Positions 12,310-24,450 of a stretch of DNA of 64,000 nt are shown piece after piece. The number at the start of each line of letters is the position of its first letter. Within the stretch, counting starts at the first letter, position 1. Under the pieces are notes generated by a model that was given only the letters and a program-made list of their open reading frames with translations, ran no database searches and was not told where the DNA came from. Source of the stretch: Coriaria nepalensis (taxonomy: Eukaryota; Streptophyta; Magnoliopsida; Cucurbitales; Coriariaceae); assembly GCA_027186245.1 (NCBI GenBank), contig CP114491.1, positions 9,483,501 through 9,547,500 on the forward strand. Reading direction: 5' to 3'. A program made the position numbers and the translations under genes.

Positions 12310-13217
12310 ATGGCTAAAGCAGGCAGCCAGATCCCGACGAGCTTCTCCGCTGCATCGGAGCTCCGGTGAACGAAGCTTGTGAACCGTCGAATCGCTCGCT
12401 GTAAGTCTTCTTCTTCTCTCACTCTCAGTCCTCTTCCTCTGCCCTCCTTAGCATCGCATCGATTTTTTGTTCCGACTCTTTCTTCGTGGGAGTAATTCGT
12501 CTATTCTGTCTGAATTCTCGTTAGACTTCCCCTCCCCTTCCACCTTCCTTTCTCAACTCAAAAACTGCATCATGCGTTCGTTCCCAAATTGGAACTGTTT
12601 TTGTGCGAAATTGGATTTAAATGGATGTCAATGTGTTTCCTTAACCGTTCAATCGTACGTTAAACTGCATCCAAACTGGAGTTTTACGAACCGCTTAAAC
12701 TAACCGGACATAAGAAGGACGGGAATTTGGGATTAACTTTAGTCTAAATGAAAACAAGGAGAAGAGTATACTACACTTGATTTGATCAATAGATTATTCG
12801 ATAAAATTCGATTTTGTGACACAAAATTTGGGGACATTATTCTGCTAATATATACTTTTTTTAAGTTCAAAATGATCTGTGCTTGTTCTTAACCTGTTTC
12901 GGTTATTCAAGAACATGTACTCTGCTTCAATGATCAGTTTCCACGATCAAATTTGTTACAATGTTGTTTTGAATCAGCTTAATTTTTCAATTTTATTTGG
13001 GCAGGTTCTTCTACTACTAATAGGCATTAAGGAGGGTATAATCTCACTGAAACTCGCTAAGTTCTGCCCAATTATGAAATTGTACATGGGTACTGCCTCT
13101 TGCATGAAGTTTGAAGTCATACTTTCCACATAGGATTTGTCTGACAAAGTTCCGGACTAATTAATTTGCTGCAAAGTTTAATTTTATTTGGATTGATACT
13201 CATTGCCAATCTACGAG
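12310..13217 (+). promoter_or_regulatory. 5' leader of the NEDD8 protease gene with a leader intron
   Basis: A GC-richer exon-like stretch at about 12310-12400 ends at a strong donor (gtaagt) at 12401. A matching acceptor, tttgggcag, ends at 13004. The leader then runs into the coding exon at 13218. The stretch 13005-13217 contains upstream ATGs, so a further acceptor (for example near 13132) may be used. The layout is inferred from splice consensus only. Confidence 0.5.
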
Positions 13218-13832
13218 ATGGCCAGAGAATATGACAAACAAGTCCTAAGCTATAACGATGTCGTGCTAAGAAGATCAGACTTGGAAATCCTTAGAGGCCC
13301 ATATTTTCTTAATGATCGTATCATAGAGTTCTACTTCAGCAATCTATCATCAATCTATCCTTCTCAAGACATCCTACTGGTCCCACCTTCCATTTCTTTC
13401 TATGCAACGAACTGCCCTGTTATCGAATCTCTAATAGATTTCTTACAACCCCGTCACCTGCCTGACAAGAAGCTGGTTCTGTTTCCGGTCAATGACAATG
13501 AGGATATGGGTCGAGCCGAAGGTGGGTCCCACTGGAGTTTATTTGCGTATGATAGAGCTGTTAATGCGTCTGTTCATCGTGATAGCCATAGCGGTACGAA
13601 TAGAAGACATGCTAAGAGACTCTATAATGCACTTGTCAGATTCATTGGTGGGTCCGATTCGGAAACGGGTCTGAGATACCTTGAGTTTACGGAATCACCA
13701 CAGCAGGAAAATGGGTATGATTGTGGCCTATATGTTACAGGTACGGCAAGAACAATTTGCAGTTGGTATGAGCAGAGTAAAGATCAAGATGGAGATAGAG
13801 ACGGGTTATGGTTCTCTGCTGTGAAAGAGTAA
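13218..13832 (+). CDS. DEN1: NEDD8-specific protease, Ulp1/C48 family (DEN1/NEDP1/SENP8)
   Basis: A single coding exon of 204 aa, starting at the ATG at 13218 (MAREYDKQVLSYNDVVLRRS). The family entry motif LSYNDVVLRRSDL is followed by GPYFLNDRIIEFYF, as in SENP8-type peptidases. The C48 active site is complete: His105 in GGSHWSLF, Asp122 in HRDSHSG, the oxyanion Gln at 162/163 in SPQQENGYDCG, and the nucleophile Cys169. This enzyme class removes NEDD8 from conjugates and can process its precursor, acting outside the CSN cullin-deconjugation route. Length is close to the plant family norm (about 220 aa). The next inferred feature upstream is its leader intron. Downstream, AT-rich sequence from about 13920 fits a 3' UTR. 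Confidence 0.93.
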   Translation: MAREYDKQVLSYNDVVLRRSDLEILRGPYFLNDRIIEFYFSNLSSIYPSQDILLVPPSISFYATNCPVIESLIDFLQPRHLPDKKLVLFPVNDNEDMGRAEGGSHWSLFAYDRAVNASVHRDSHSGTNRRHAKRLYNALVRFIGGSDSETGLRYLEFTESPQQENGYDCGLYVTGTARTICSWYEQSKDQDGDRDGLWFSAVKE

Positions 13833-13989
13833 GTGATTCCGTCTATGGTTTCGGAAATGAGAAGAGGAAATCTTAGGGCTAATGAAAGGATTAATTGGCT
13901 GCGAAATAAGGGAGTTTAGTATGAAACTAACAAAATTATGTTTATGTGCTATGAAATGAGATTGTAAACGTCTTTCATTACATTAAAAT

Positions 13990-15812
13990 GTAAGATTTCA
14001 ACATATTTTTATGTTACCATCTGATTAGTCGAATTAAATGGAAGAGAAGAGAGACATGATGCAGAAACAGTGAAAGAAGATTCATATCTCAAGACTGGGA
14101 AGGGGAAGTGCAGGGGCCAAGTCCAAGCCCGCTAGATATGGGCCTAGGCCCAGTTCAGTGGATTATGGACAGTATCTCTGTCCGGTCCGACTGTCTCAGC
14201 CATACCTTGATGCGGTTCCTTAATCCTTCTACTTTTAAAACTGGAATAATATTCCTCTCCTTAGCCGCATTTGTCATGCCACGTGGCTTCTCAATTAGCA
14301 ATTATCTAGACAGAAATTATAAACTCCGTCGGGTCCCACTCTCGGTACCAATCATCAGTCGCATCAGTCTCAGAGATGACGGTGTTTTGTTGAGAGCCAC
14401 AGGCAGTACAGAATGTGAATTCATCTGTCTGTACTATACTGATCAGTTTCTCTTACTTTCACTTTTCTGTGGACCCTACCATTATCTCCTGCTTTGACTG
14501 ATTACGTTGACTGGTCTACCTACCTACTATCATGCCTCTCGTTTTCATCTATCGATCCCTCCCTTCGGATTCTGTACCTTAATGAAACGGATATATATAT
14601 TTTGTGAGAAAGAAGGAAATAGGATCTATATTATTCTTTTTATATATTAATAATTAAATTATTTTTAAATACGAGAAAAATAAAATAGAAAATAATTTTA
14701 CTCCGGAACTTGTCCCCCCCACACACACACACACACATATATATATATAGATATAGATAATATAAATAAATCTGTATTTTACTAAATTTTGATCTATAAA
14801 AGAACAAAAGCAAACTCTAGTATGTAGGTTGGAGAATGATACGGTCATGATCGTAATCCTAATCGGACAGACACATGATTTGTGATAGAATCCAGAGGAT
14901 ATCTAATCAAACTTAGTGGATTCAATCATTACAAGTTCATTATTACAATAAAATATTACGGTCTTGATCTTATATGGTCAGATATAGAGATCATCATTCG
15001 GGAGAAGTTGGAAATTTTGTCGGCACGTTGTCGTGTGTTGTTTTGATCTTCATATAATAATTACATATTATTATATATTTTATCCAATAATCATCCCAAT
15101 GTGAAACAAGTTAACTAATTATCTATTAGTTCCATCTTTTGATTACTGATTAGCGAATCTTCTTTAGTGATTGCAATTGATCTTCATGAAAACAAACCTG
15201 TCTGTAGACTGACAAGTTCTTACCATTAAACCACATTTCCATATCATGTGGTTACTATACTTATGAAAATAAATAGGAATTTTTTTTTTAATATATATAT
15301 ATTTTTAAAATAAGTATTTAAGTAATTTTTTTGAAAAAAAAATAATAATAAATAAAACTGCTACAAAATAAAATACAAGAGAATATGCATGAATAAATGA
15401 GGGGGTGACAGTAGTAATATGAATATCTTGTGTTTCATGAAAGAAAAGAAACATCATCATTATGCTACAAGTCCCCACATCCATGAATTCGAGTTCAGAC
15501 AGAGAGATAGAAGCAGAATCTTCAAAAAAAGACAACAACAACAATTTGATGATAAAATTTTAATGCTTTCATTCCAATCAATCAGTTTGTAAGAAATATG
15601 TTATAGATCGTAGGCCCCATCTTCTCCTTGTCTCCAGACAGACACAGTGATCCCTTCCTTCTTCTTCTATTGTTTCTAGGAAATTCGAGAAAAAAGAGAA
15701 AGGAAAAGAATGATTGATTTTCGTGTTCCGATTGATCCCTTGATTCCTTCTCTTCACCCCAAAAATCTTTTGTTTCTCACTCCATCGATCACTGCTTCGT
15801 TACTAGATCCAC

Positions 15813-15844
<32 letters not shown>

Positions 15845-16105
15845 AAGAGAGTGGAGATGTGGACCAAGAAGAGAAGACACTAGGATCCACACTTACTTTC
15901 ATTTCACGCCAGGGAAAGGGGTCCCCACAAAACACTGAGGGATGTCTCTTCTCCCTCCACTTGACCATTTGAAAGAGAGAGGGAGATAAGAGTATTGGAA
16001 TAAATTTGATTGCTTAAATTATTTTTAAATAAAAAAACTATTTTCTATATTTTGAATTAATTAATTATTAAATTATAGTTATCTCTTGACTCTTAGAGTT
16101 TGCTT
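13990..16105. other. Intergenic, Dof promoter side; simple repeats
   Basis: No gene is supported. A 129-codon open frame at 14108-14497 shows no family likeness. The segment holds a (CA)n-(TA)n microsatellite at about 14720-14749, a 30-base T-run at 15814-15843, and CT-rich sequence from about 16150 that belongs to the Dof leader. Confidence 0.5.
14720..14749 (+). repeat. (CA)n-(TA)n microsatellite
   Basis: A C-run is followed by about nine CA units and then TA units. It lies between the NEDD8 protease gene and the Dof gene. Confidence 0.9.
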
Positions 16106-16113
16106 TATATATT
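16106..16113 (+). promoter_or_regulatory. Probable TATA box of the Dof gene
   Basis: TATATATT about 200 bp upstream of the inferred Dof ATG (16304). It is followed by a pyrimidine-rich leader at about 16155-16230, which is typical of plant core promoters. Confidence 0.45.
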
Positions 16114-16303
16114 TGAAGGGGTGGTAGCTCCATCTACGTACTCATCACTTGGCACTACTCTCTCTCCTTCTCACACTAAGTAACCCATCCCTCTCCTTTC
16201 TTCCTCTCGCTCTCTATCTTTCTACTTACTAGCAAGAAAGCTTCAGTCACCATATTAGGCAGAAAGAAAGAAAGAGACTACGTCATCTTCAGTGCATGAA
16301 TTA

Positions 16304-17419
16304 ATGGATCACCAGGTAAGCAATACATGGTGTTATGACTCAATTAAGTTTGCACTTGCTTTTCTTGTTATTTTTTCTTCTTCTTCTAATTAGTTAATTA
16401 AATTTTGTTCATTTGATTAAATGAAGGAGAACATTATGAATCACTCGATGGTGATGGAGAACATGATGGATTGTTCAAAGACAAACACTAGTAGTACGAG
16501 TCAAGATCAGAGCATCATGAAGAAGCCAAGGCCTCAGCCAGAACAAGCCCTAAAATGCCCAAGATGTGATTCAACAAACACCAAGTTTTGCTACTACAAC
16601 AATTACAGTCTTTCTCAGCCGAGGTACTTCTGCAAATCATGTAGAAGATATTGGACTAGAGGAGGCACGTTGAGGAATGTTCCGGTGGGTGGAGGGTGCC
16701 GGAAGAGCAAACTTAGATCATCTTCGTCGTCATCTTCTTCATCAAAGAGATCTTCCCCAGATGAAGATCATCAATCCATCATACCCAACTCCCTGATTAA
16801 CTCATCACATATGATCACTACCCACCTCCCACCCTTAACTAATAGCTCCTATGATCATGATCAGCTGATTAGTGTTGCCTTGGCCAGGCTTCAAAAACAG
16901 ACTAATGGATGTGGTGGGCAAATGGGTAATTTTGATCACCATCACCATCATGATCATAATCTTTCTGATATTAACTTGGGTCTTAACAATTGTGATGATT
17001 TTCTGGGAAACCCTAATTTTCTTGATGCATTTAGAAATGGGTTTGTTGATCAAAGCTTCCAGGTTATAAGTGATGCTAATGCTGATCATCTAGATCATTT
17101 GTTGTATAATGGGATGAAAATTGGAGAAATGTTGGAAAATTCAAGTGGGAGTGAAGCAATTTCAAGGAACGTCGAACAAGGGGTGAAGCAAGAGATGTTT
17201 GGTGGGAGAGAAAACGATGAGAATAGAATCTTGTGGGGATTTCCTAATTGGCAGCTCAATCTCATGAATGGGGATCAAGGAAACGATCAGGTGCAGGGTG
17301 AGTATTGCTATGATCATATAGGAGTTAGAGATCAGAGCTGGAATAATATTGGAGTTAATGCTGCTGCTTCTTCATCTTGGCCTCATGGTCATGGCCTTCT
17401 CAATATTCCCCTAATGTAG
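16304..17419 (+). CDS. Dof zinc-finger transcription factor
   Basis: Two coding exons: 16304-16315 (MDHQ) and 16427-17419. They are joined by a 111-bp intron (GT at 16316, AG at 16425-16426) in phase 0, giving 334 aa. Very short first exons like this are common in Dof genes. An alternative start at 16421 inside the intron end would give almost the same protein. The Dof domain has the CX2CX21CX2C finger at Cys48, Cys51, Cys73 and Cys76 ([20 protein letters not shown], then [20 protein letters not shown]) and the basic tail GGGCRKSK. Dof proteins bind AAAG-core DNA in the nucleus. The rest is low-complexity: a Ser run, His-rich HHHHHDH, Asn/Asp-rich linkers, and a C-terminus of [16 protein letters not shown]. 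The specific subgroup is not certain. Confidence 0.93.
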
Positions 17420-18800
17420 TAGAAAGTAATACTATTTGTCTTGAAGGAAAATTTCTAGCTAGCTAGGAAAAGCATAGAGTTTTATTAATATTAATTTTAA
17501 TGATCATTTTGAGTGCTAATTACTTAAGTTTTGTTGTAATTGAAGGGAGTTTGTTTGATTAATTATTTGAATCATATGGTCTAGTTTCGTTGATTAAGTT
17601 CATGATCTAACAAAACACTAGTAGAGATGAGTACTTGAATGGCTAAAATTAAACCACGTTAACACTTCTTTTTAGCAATTTATATATATGCATGGATGGT
17701 AATTAATTATGTCACACTAGGTTATCTTGTCTTCGCCCTAAGCAGTAAAATCCTAATTAGTGCTATGGTTATTTTCAGTGTTGCATGATCAGTAGTGAGC
17801 ACCCATTTGGGTTTTACCCACTAGGATCTTAATCTTAATCTTACGCATGCATGAAGATCCAACGTGATCAGTAATTAATCAGTAGTTATCTTACTTTAAT
17901 ACATTTTTAGGTACTCAAAACTAAAAAAAAAAAAAATAATATTCTATCAATTAGTTAAAAAAAAGTGTATTACTGACAAAAAAAAAACACGAAAAACTGG
18001 ATATATGTAGTATGTACATTATAAAAGCATGGGGACAAAAAAATCTATGTCGAGATCCAACATCGTGCTTGACTAAATATAAAAACCCTAAAGACAATTA
18101 TACAGATACTAATATTACTGTTCTATATATATATATTTGGTCTAATGTGAAAGAATAATATGGCATCCTTGAAGTCAGACATTTTGTTTGTTGCTGTTTT
18201 TGGGGGTTTTTTTTTTTTTTATTTAATTTTTTCCTTGTTGCGTAATCAACATATCAACAGACATTTCGGTTGTTAGTACTTAATAAGCATGGATAAATTA
18301 TTGTGTTATTTTCTTATCATTATTAAGACACTTTGTAATCGACATGCTAGGTTTGATATGATAACATAAAACTCGGTTGAAAATAGCTCGAGCCCGGCTA
18401 TTCTCTACTCGAATCGAAGTTTCAACGAGTTTTATATTCGAATAATAAGTTAATTTTGACTTTATTATATTTATATAAAAAAAAATTGTAGAGAGATTAA
18501 AATTAGACAAAATTTAAATAAAATAAGATAAAATATCAATTATTTATATTATCATTTATTAAGTCATTAATATAAATAATTGTCATCTCACTCCACTTTA
18601 TCTAAGTTTTGTCTAATTTTAATTCCCCAATCATTGCCCTATAGCTCAAGCTCAATGCATTTGAATCTCTAATTCTCTTAGATATTTAAAAGTTTTTGGC
18701 TCATAATTAATTATGACAACGTGTGGGCTACAAGTCTAAACATTGCACGATCTATTAATCCCTTAACCCGAACTACTAATTAGTAATTATTTGTTTAATC
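17420..18800. other. Dof 3' UTR and AT-rich intergenic DNA
   Basis: No gene is seen. The first 100-200 bases are probably the Dof 3' UTR. The rest is AT-rich with several A-runs and a short TA run near 18126-18135. Confidence 0.5.
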
Positions 18801-18813
18801 AAATTACACTACC

Positions 18814-18821
18814 TATAAATA
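18814..18821 (+). promoter_or_regulatory. TATA box of the polyketide synthase pseudogene
   Basis: TATAAATA, a near-perfect plant TATA box, lies about 60-80 bp upstream of the first recognisable coding sequence of the type III PKS pseudogene. The promoter has outlived the gene, or the gene died recently. Confidence 0.6.
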
Positions 18822-18876
18822 GATGAGAACTGAACTCACTGAATCATCCCCGAATTGAAACACACTCTTATAATTT

Positions 18877-20089
18877 GTGTACATATCATCTGTAGCGTCT
18901 AGCTACCTAGCTGCGAAAACGGGGTGGGAGGAGAAGATCAGAGCACAAGGTTGTACAGCAACAATACTGGCCATCGGTACGGAAAATCCGAGCAACTGCT
19001 ACTTACAATCCGATTATCCCGATTTCTATTTCCGGGTCACGGGGAGTAGGCACAAGACAGAACTGAAAGAAAAGCTCAAGCGTTATCTGTAAGCTTCGAA
19101 TACATATGTCAAAATTCAATATGTAAAGCATGCATCAAATGTTCTATGAGCAATGTCGTGTGTTAATATTGTACTATGAAATATGATTTGATTTGATTTG
19201 ATTTGGTAACAGGCAACAAATCAGCTATAAACAAACGTTACCTGCACGTGACAGAATGGGGCACAAAGGGCCATAAAAGAATGGGGCCAGCCCATATCCA
19301 AAATCACCCACCTCATCTTCCGCACCTCTAGGTGCATCAATATGCCCGGCCCAGACCAGCAGCTTACAACGCTTCTCGGCCTCTACCCATCAACCAAACG
19401 TTACATGATCTACATGCAAGGCTGCTACGCTGGTGGGACCGCTCTAAGACTAGTAGAGACTTAATAGAAAGCCGTGCAAATGAAGACTCACGTGTCCTCA
19501 TCGTGTGCGCTGAAATCACCACGTATATCTTCCACTCGTCAAGTGAGACTAAGCTGGACATTCTGGTTAGCCAAGCGATCTTCTCAGACGGAACAGTAGC
19601 TGTTATTTTAGGCCCAAGCGATTCTCTTTAAAATAGTGAACGTGTACTTTTTTCAAATAATGTCATATTTTCAGATAATAGTTCCTGAATCTAAGGATGC
19701 TGTGTTCGGACACTTGGGCGAATCTGGTCTGTCGATTTATCTGTCCGAAAAGAATCCTAAGTTGATCGGTAAGAAAATAGAGAATATTATAGTTGAATGA
19801 TTTGTTCTATGTAGTTCATCCAGGTGGTATGGCCATACTTGATAACATGGAGAAAACACTTGAGCTTAAGGAGGGGAAGTTAAGAGCGAGTAGGGAGGTC
19901 TTAAGGGAGTATGGGAATATGGCGGGAACTTATGTTTTGTTTATTTTGGATGAGATGTGGAACAAGTCAATGGACGGTGGAGATCTCACCACGGGTGAAG
20001 GGTTGGAGTGGGGCCTGATTTTTGGGTTTGGTCCTGGTCTTACTGTTGAGACTCAGGTGTTGAAGAGTATGGCTGTGATTAATGGCTAG
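18877..20089 (+). pseudogene. Type III polyketide synthase (chalcone synthase-like) pseudogene
   Basis: Exon 1 (about 18900-19090) reads [40 protein letters not shown] and KR, as in chalcone/stilbene synthases, and ends near the position of the family's conserved first intron. After an acceptor at about 19212, exon 2 begins [14 protein letters not shown]. It then jumps, by an internal deletion of roughly 90-100 codons, to [13 protein letters not shown]. The nucleophile Cys survives in [10 protein letters not shown]. Frameshifts and stops follow. Later pieces include SRVLIVCAEITTY, GHLGESGLSIYL, the His motif VVHPGG, the Asn motif EYGNMAG and the C-terminal GFGPGLTVE. All three catalytic residues can still be seen, but they sit in different frames with segments missing, so no enzyme can be made. 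Which product the parent made is unknown. Confidence 0.93.
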
Positions 20090-20627
20090 CTAGTACGTGC
20101 AGGGTTCATATGAGGATGGAGATGGTGCATGCACGGAGATTAAATAAACCATCTCAAAATAATTCAATTACCCAGTTTGGAGTTTTAAATTGGCGTTGTG
20201 AGATTGATGATGTTGTCGTTGTTTGGATTATCAGTTTTCTGTTGCTCAGTTTGTTTCTCCTGTTTAGATCTATAAAATCCTTCAAGAAATAATTACACTG
20301 AGAAATTCAAATTCACATGTTACATGACACGGCATCAGGACACATATCATGTTAACTTATATGTAAATTGAGATATACCGTACACAATTTATATTAGAAA
20401 TTCTAAACCATAACTATCAAACATGACTTACAAGAGTAGAGCAAAGAGTTGAAAACAATTAATAATTAAAACACTAAACACATTACTAATCATATATATT
20501 AGTTGCATCGTAACAAGCAAATCAGAAAAGGAAACAATATTGCATCTTAACCAAAAACAAATAAACATAATAGTAATGATTGAAAAGAAAAGGATTCCAT
20601 AACAGCTATATGGTAATAGACCCCTTT
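20090..20627. other. Intergenic between PKS pseudogene and ICR 3' end
   Basis: No gene is seen. It holds the 3' flank of the PKS pseudogene and, on the minus strand, the 3' UTR of the ICR gene. Confidence 0.5.
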
Positions 20628-22917
20628 CTATTTCTGCTGTTTCTTCCAAAGCACCCCAATCTTTTTTAGCACATTACCATTTTTCTTCTTCAATAGATCA
20701 TCTTCATCGTCTTCCAGATTTGGCGAGCTGATCTTCCCGATACCAGGACTATAGTTGCTATCCAACGATCCAGATCGTTCCATGAACCTCCCATTGTTTC
20801 CAACAGATAACATAGAGGCAGCAGCCTCAGCAGCTTTTCTCCACTGTTCCGACTGAACCTTCAACCTTTTCAATTCTGCTGCCATGTCAGCATTTGCGGC
20901 CTGTGCCACTGCCAACTGTTCTGCCACTTCAGCAGCTCTCACATTGCTCTTATCCACCTCCTCCATAGCCAACCAGAGCTTTGCTGTAGCCTCTCTTTGA
21001 GCCCTTCTTGCAGCCTCTACCATATTTTCTTGTTCATTAGCCGCCTCATTCACATTACCATTTATATCTATTTTCCGTTTATTAATTTCTGATTGTAGCA
21101 TCTCATTCTCTTCTGATACAATCTGGAATTCAGTCTCTTTATCCATAAGATCGGCTTTTAGATTAACAAGATGTTCCTTTAATTCCTTTACCTCATTCTC
21201 CAATTCAATTTCCCACTCACTTGAAACAATCTTCTCAAGCTTTGAATTCAGCCCTTCATTCTCCTCTGAGATGCCTTGCAATTCCGTTTCTTTATCCATT
21301 AGATTGGCCTTTAACTCTTCAATAATGGATTTTGTTTCTTTAAGTTCCTTCTCTAGATCAGCCTCTCTTGGCATTATCCCTGATTTTAGCTGCTCAACCT
21401 GTTCATACGCATTTCTTGTCTTCTCTTCACTCTGGATTTGTTCTTCATTGTATTTCGTCTCTGCCTTTTCCAATGACGATTTCAATCTTTCAACTTCAAG
21501 CCTCAGAGAATATAATTCTTCTTCTGTCTGATTTTGAGGAGAGTTATGAAAAGAGTTGTTTCTAGCTTTGACTAAGCCAGCTTCTAGTTTGCTAACTACT
21601 CCCTCTAATGATTTCACTCTTGCCTTTGACTCGTCTAACTCCAAAGAAATTGATTTTTCGGCTTCCTTTGATTTTATCCCATCAAGCCTGAGCGCCTCCA
21701 TTGTTTTCTTTGCACTTTCAAGTTGTAGCAGAGTTTCATTAACAAGTTTTTGACCATGAGCTTCTGATTCTTTGCAATTTTTCAATTGGGTTTTCATGTT
21801 TTCCACAAGAGAGAGAGTCTCCACCAAGTTTCGTTTCAAATTCCGGAGCTCTTCCTTTTCTGGCTCGTCGTATGTTGTCTGAACAGCCCCAGATTCAGGA
21901 TTAACCGTTTCGAGCTGGAGCTTAAGTCGTTCAATCTCGCTCATAGAAAATTCCAAGGCAGAAGATTTGAAAGAGTGCTGCTTTTGGATGGATTCTAGCT
22001 CTGACTTCCATGAGTGCTCTTTTTCTTCAGAGAGCTTTTGGATTTCTGCAATGCGAATTTCTTCAGAAGCGGATAGAACTAAAAGTTGCTTCTGAGACTC
22101 TTCAAGCTTTAAGGACACGTCTGATAGTTGATCCTTGGATCTCTCTGCTTCTTGCTCGGCCTGCTTCTTCCATGATTCAGAAGAAGACAACTCTTCCTTT
22201 GCTTTCTTGAGATCTTCCCTAAGTTGGGAAATCTGCGATTCTAGTTCGGATATTTTGCTTGGTCGCTTTTTCTGGATAATCAACACTACTTGCTTAGAAA
22301 ATTTGAAACTGAAAAAACTTGAAACGTTTACTGGGGGTCATGTTAGAAAGAGTACCTCAGAGGATAATGGGCTTCTGGGTGACTTGCGCTCGATAACTTT
22401 AGGGCTTCTTTCTTTCGGTGTTCTAATTGCTTGATTTGAAGAAGATGTGGAATCACACTGAAGTGCAGTAGGCTTGAGCTGCCATGCAGTTCTTGGAGAT
22501 ACCTTCTGCGGTGCTTCTGATGAGCAATTTCTGCTCCCAAAAACAAGTTAAATTTTATGTGTTTTGAAGTATCTAGCTTCAGAACAGAAAATGGCATTTA
22601 AGGAGATATTTGGAACATAACAAGATCATAGGCAGAAACAACAAGACTGTTGCCAGATACATCTCATAATATTATATCTTTTAGTTAAGACAGACAAGCA
22701 CTATTAAGTATGCCCAAATCACAGAAATGATTGAGGAGCAATCTAATTACGAGGGCGAGATTAACAGGTCATGTAAAAGAAAAGAAACAAACATATTCAA
22801 TCTACCGAACCAATGAACAGAACTAATGAAGAAAGAATGAAAGAGTGAAAGAAAAGGAGCAACCATAAGTAAAATGCACTTGAAGGTTGAAAGTTACCTT
22901 GATTTTGGGGTCTGCAT
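20628..22917 (-). CDS. Interactor of constitutive active ROPs (ICR/RIP), coiled-coil scaffold
   Basis: Three coding exons on the reverse strand: 22917-22898 (MQTPKS plus two bases), 22530-22356 and 22271-20628. All junctions are GT-AG and in phase, giving 612 aa. The start MQTPKSR, then [28 protein letters not shown] and [20 protein letters not shown], is the plant ICR/RIP N-terminus. A long heptad-rich coiled coil fills most of the protein. The ROP-binding signature [13 protein letters not shown] begins at residue 541, and the C-terminus LLKKKNGN...[10 protein letters not shown] is conserved in ICR2/ICR5-type members. These proteins are effectors of plant RHO GTPases at the plasma membrane and microtubules, affecting polarity and wall patterning. 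A tandem pair of related heptad blocks ([16 protein letters not shown]) shows internal repetition. The gene looks intact. Confidence 0.93.
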
Positions 22918-24450
22918 AACTTCACTTTCAGAAACAAAGCAGCAAAGAAAATTGCAAATGTTGGGCTTCCCGGCTTTTTAATGCGTCGGTGACCCACGAG
23001 GCCTTCCAAGTCTGAAACAGTGCAGGAGAAAAAATCACAAGGAGCCAAAAAATGGGATCCAAAGTAAATTCCCATAACAAGAATTAAAATGGGGTTCACG
23101 AACAATGTCAGCTTCTTATCATCATCAATGCATAAGCATTAAACGTCCGACCTTTTTTTTTTTTTTTGGTTGCAGAAAAGCAAACCGTCAGTAAAAATCA
23201 ATACATTACATATTCAACAGAAAGATTTTTCTTTAATGAAACTATGTCTTATGGTTTCAATTCAATCCCCATGATTGTGGTCACGGGAGGGACCCTACAG
23301 AAACAGGGTGAAAATCCAGAAATGCCCCTTATCCCACTACAGATAGAATGATTTAGGCTAGCTCTTTATCCGAGAATTCAACCAGCAAGCCAGCCAGAAT
23401 GCTGGACAAAGACAGGTGCATTTTCTTATGTCTTAATTATGTTAGGTCAAGTTTCATCCTTCATTTTGGCCGTGATAGGAGGACATGAACATGATCATAC
23501 TTAATTATATTTAATTTACCGCGGGGTCGGTTTGAAAATGGAAAAACAGCCTGCATCACACCATCATCAGTCATAACTCTGTTTTTGTCTTTCTTTTTTT
23601 CACACCATTTTCAAAGCTTCACGGAAAAATAAAGGAAAAGAAGAAAAGGAAATCCAGAAAACTGTTGGTAGTTAATTTTCCCTAGAAACAAACAGAAAGC
23701 ATCATCAAAAGGTAAAAAAGAAAGAAAACAAATCGGTGTCTAGGTTGTAAAATGAAGGTGAGGAGAGGAATGCAGATTGTCATAGTTGAAAGAAATGCAA
23801 GCAGTCGTTTTCACCTTTTTGGAACCATGGAAAAGATGAAAGTTGAGAAAAAGAGCAAAAATGTACAAACAAAAGAGGTTTTAGAGCTTCAAATTGCTTT
23901 TAGGAAGTACGGAAAAGACGTAGGACCTGAGAGATCTGCAAACTACCGGCCTCAAAACAGAATTACAGCAATATCATAGCTTTAGAACAAGAACGAGCAA
24001 AAACTACTGCTTAGAGAGAGGAAAAAGGCTTGATTTCCTGTTTGGGTGCCGATAAAATGAGGGAAAGCAACAAGCAACTCCTGTTAGAACGAAATTCACT
24101 TCCAGGACAGAACATAGATGAAAACCATAGTTCTTTCATGCTATCTACCTGATCTTTCTTCTTCCACCATTTTCTCAGCAGCCAAACAAGCTAACGACTG
24201 AATTTTTTTCAAAACAGAGAGCAAGATTTACCTTGTAAGAAGTGAGAATATTTCTCCACCGTTCTTTGTTAATTATAAAATGTAGACTAGTACATTGTGA
24301 TCGCCATTGAAGAAGAAACCACGTACAGTAACAGAATAGTGGCCCTCTCTTCTATAATTCCTTCGCCTCTTCGTCTTCACGCAGTTTTCGAGATATTTAT
24401 TTTCTGAGTCCTCTCCTCTCTCTCTCTCTCTCTCTCGCTAGAGAAAGAAG
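22918..24450 (-). promoter_or_regulatory. ICR 5' leader with a 1.2-kb leader intron
   Basis: On the reverse strand, 5' UTR exon 2 runs from an acceptor (ctgtttcag, ending at 23012) through 23011-22918 into the ATG. A donor (acaag|gtaaat) at 24230-24231 ends a probable first non-coding exon at 24232 to about 24450, which carries a (CT)n tract at about 24417-24436. The intron is about 1.2 kb. The short frames inside it (for example around 23752-23979) are not genes. Leader introns of this kind often raise expression in plants; that is inference here. Confidence 0.6.

Noticed and set aside
14108..14497. 129-codon open frame
   Set aside because: No family motif, no neighbouring exon logic, and its codon composition looks like flanking non-coding DNA.
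21271..22434. Several plus-strand frames opposite the ICR exon
   Set aside because: They are antisense shadows of the long coiled-coil exon, caused by its Glu/Lys/Ser-rich codon use.
23752..23979. 75-codon frame on the plus strand
   Set aside because: It lies inside the inferred ICR leader intron, with no domain and no plausible promoter.
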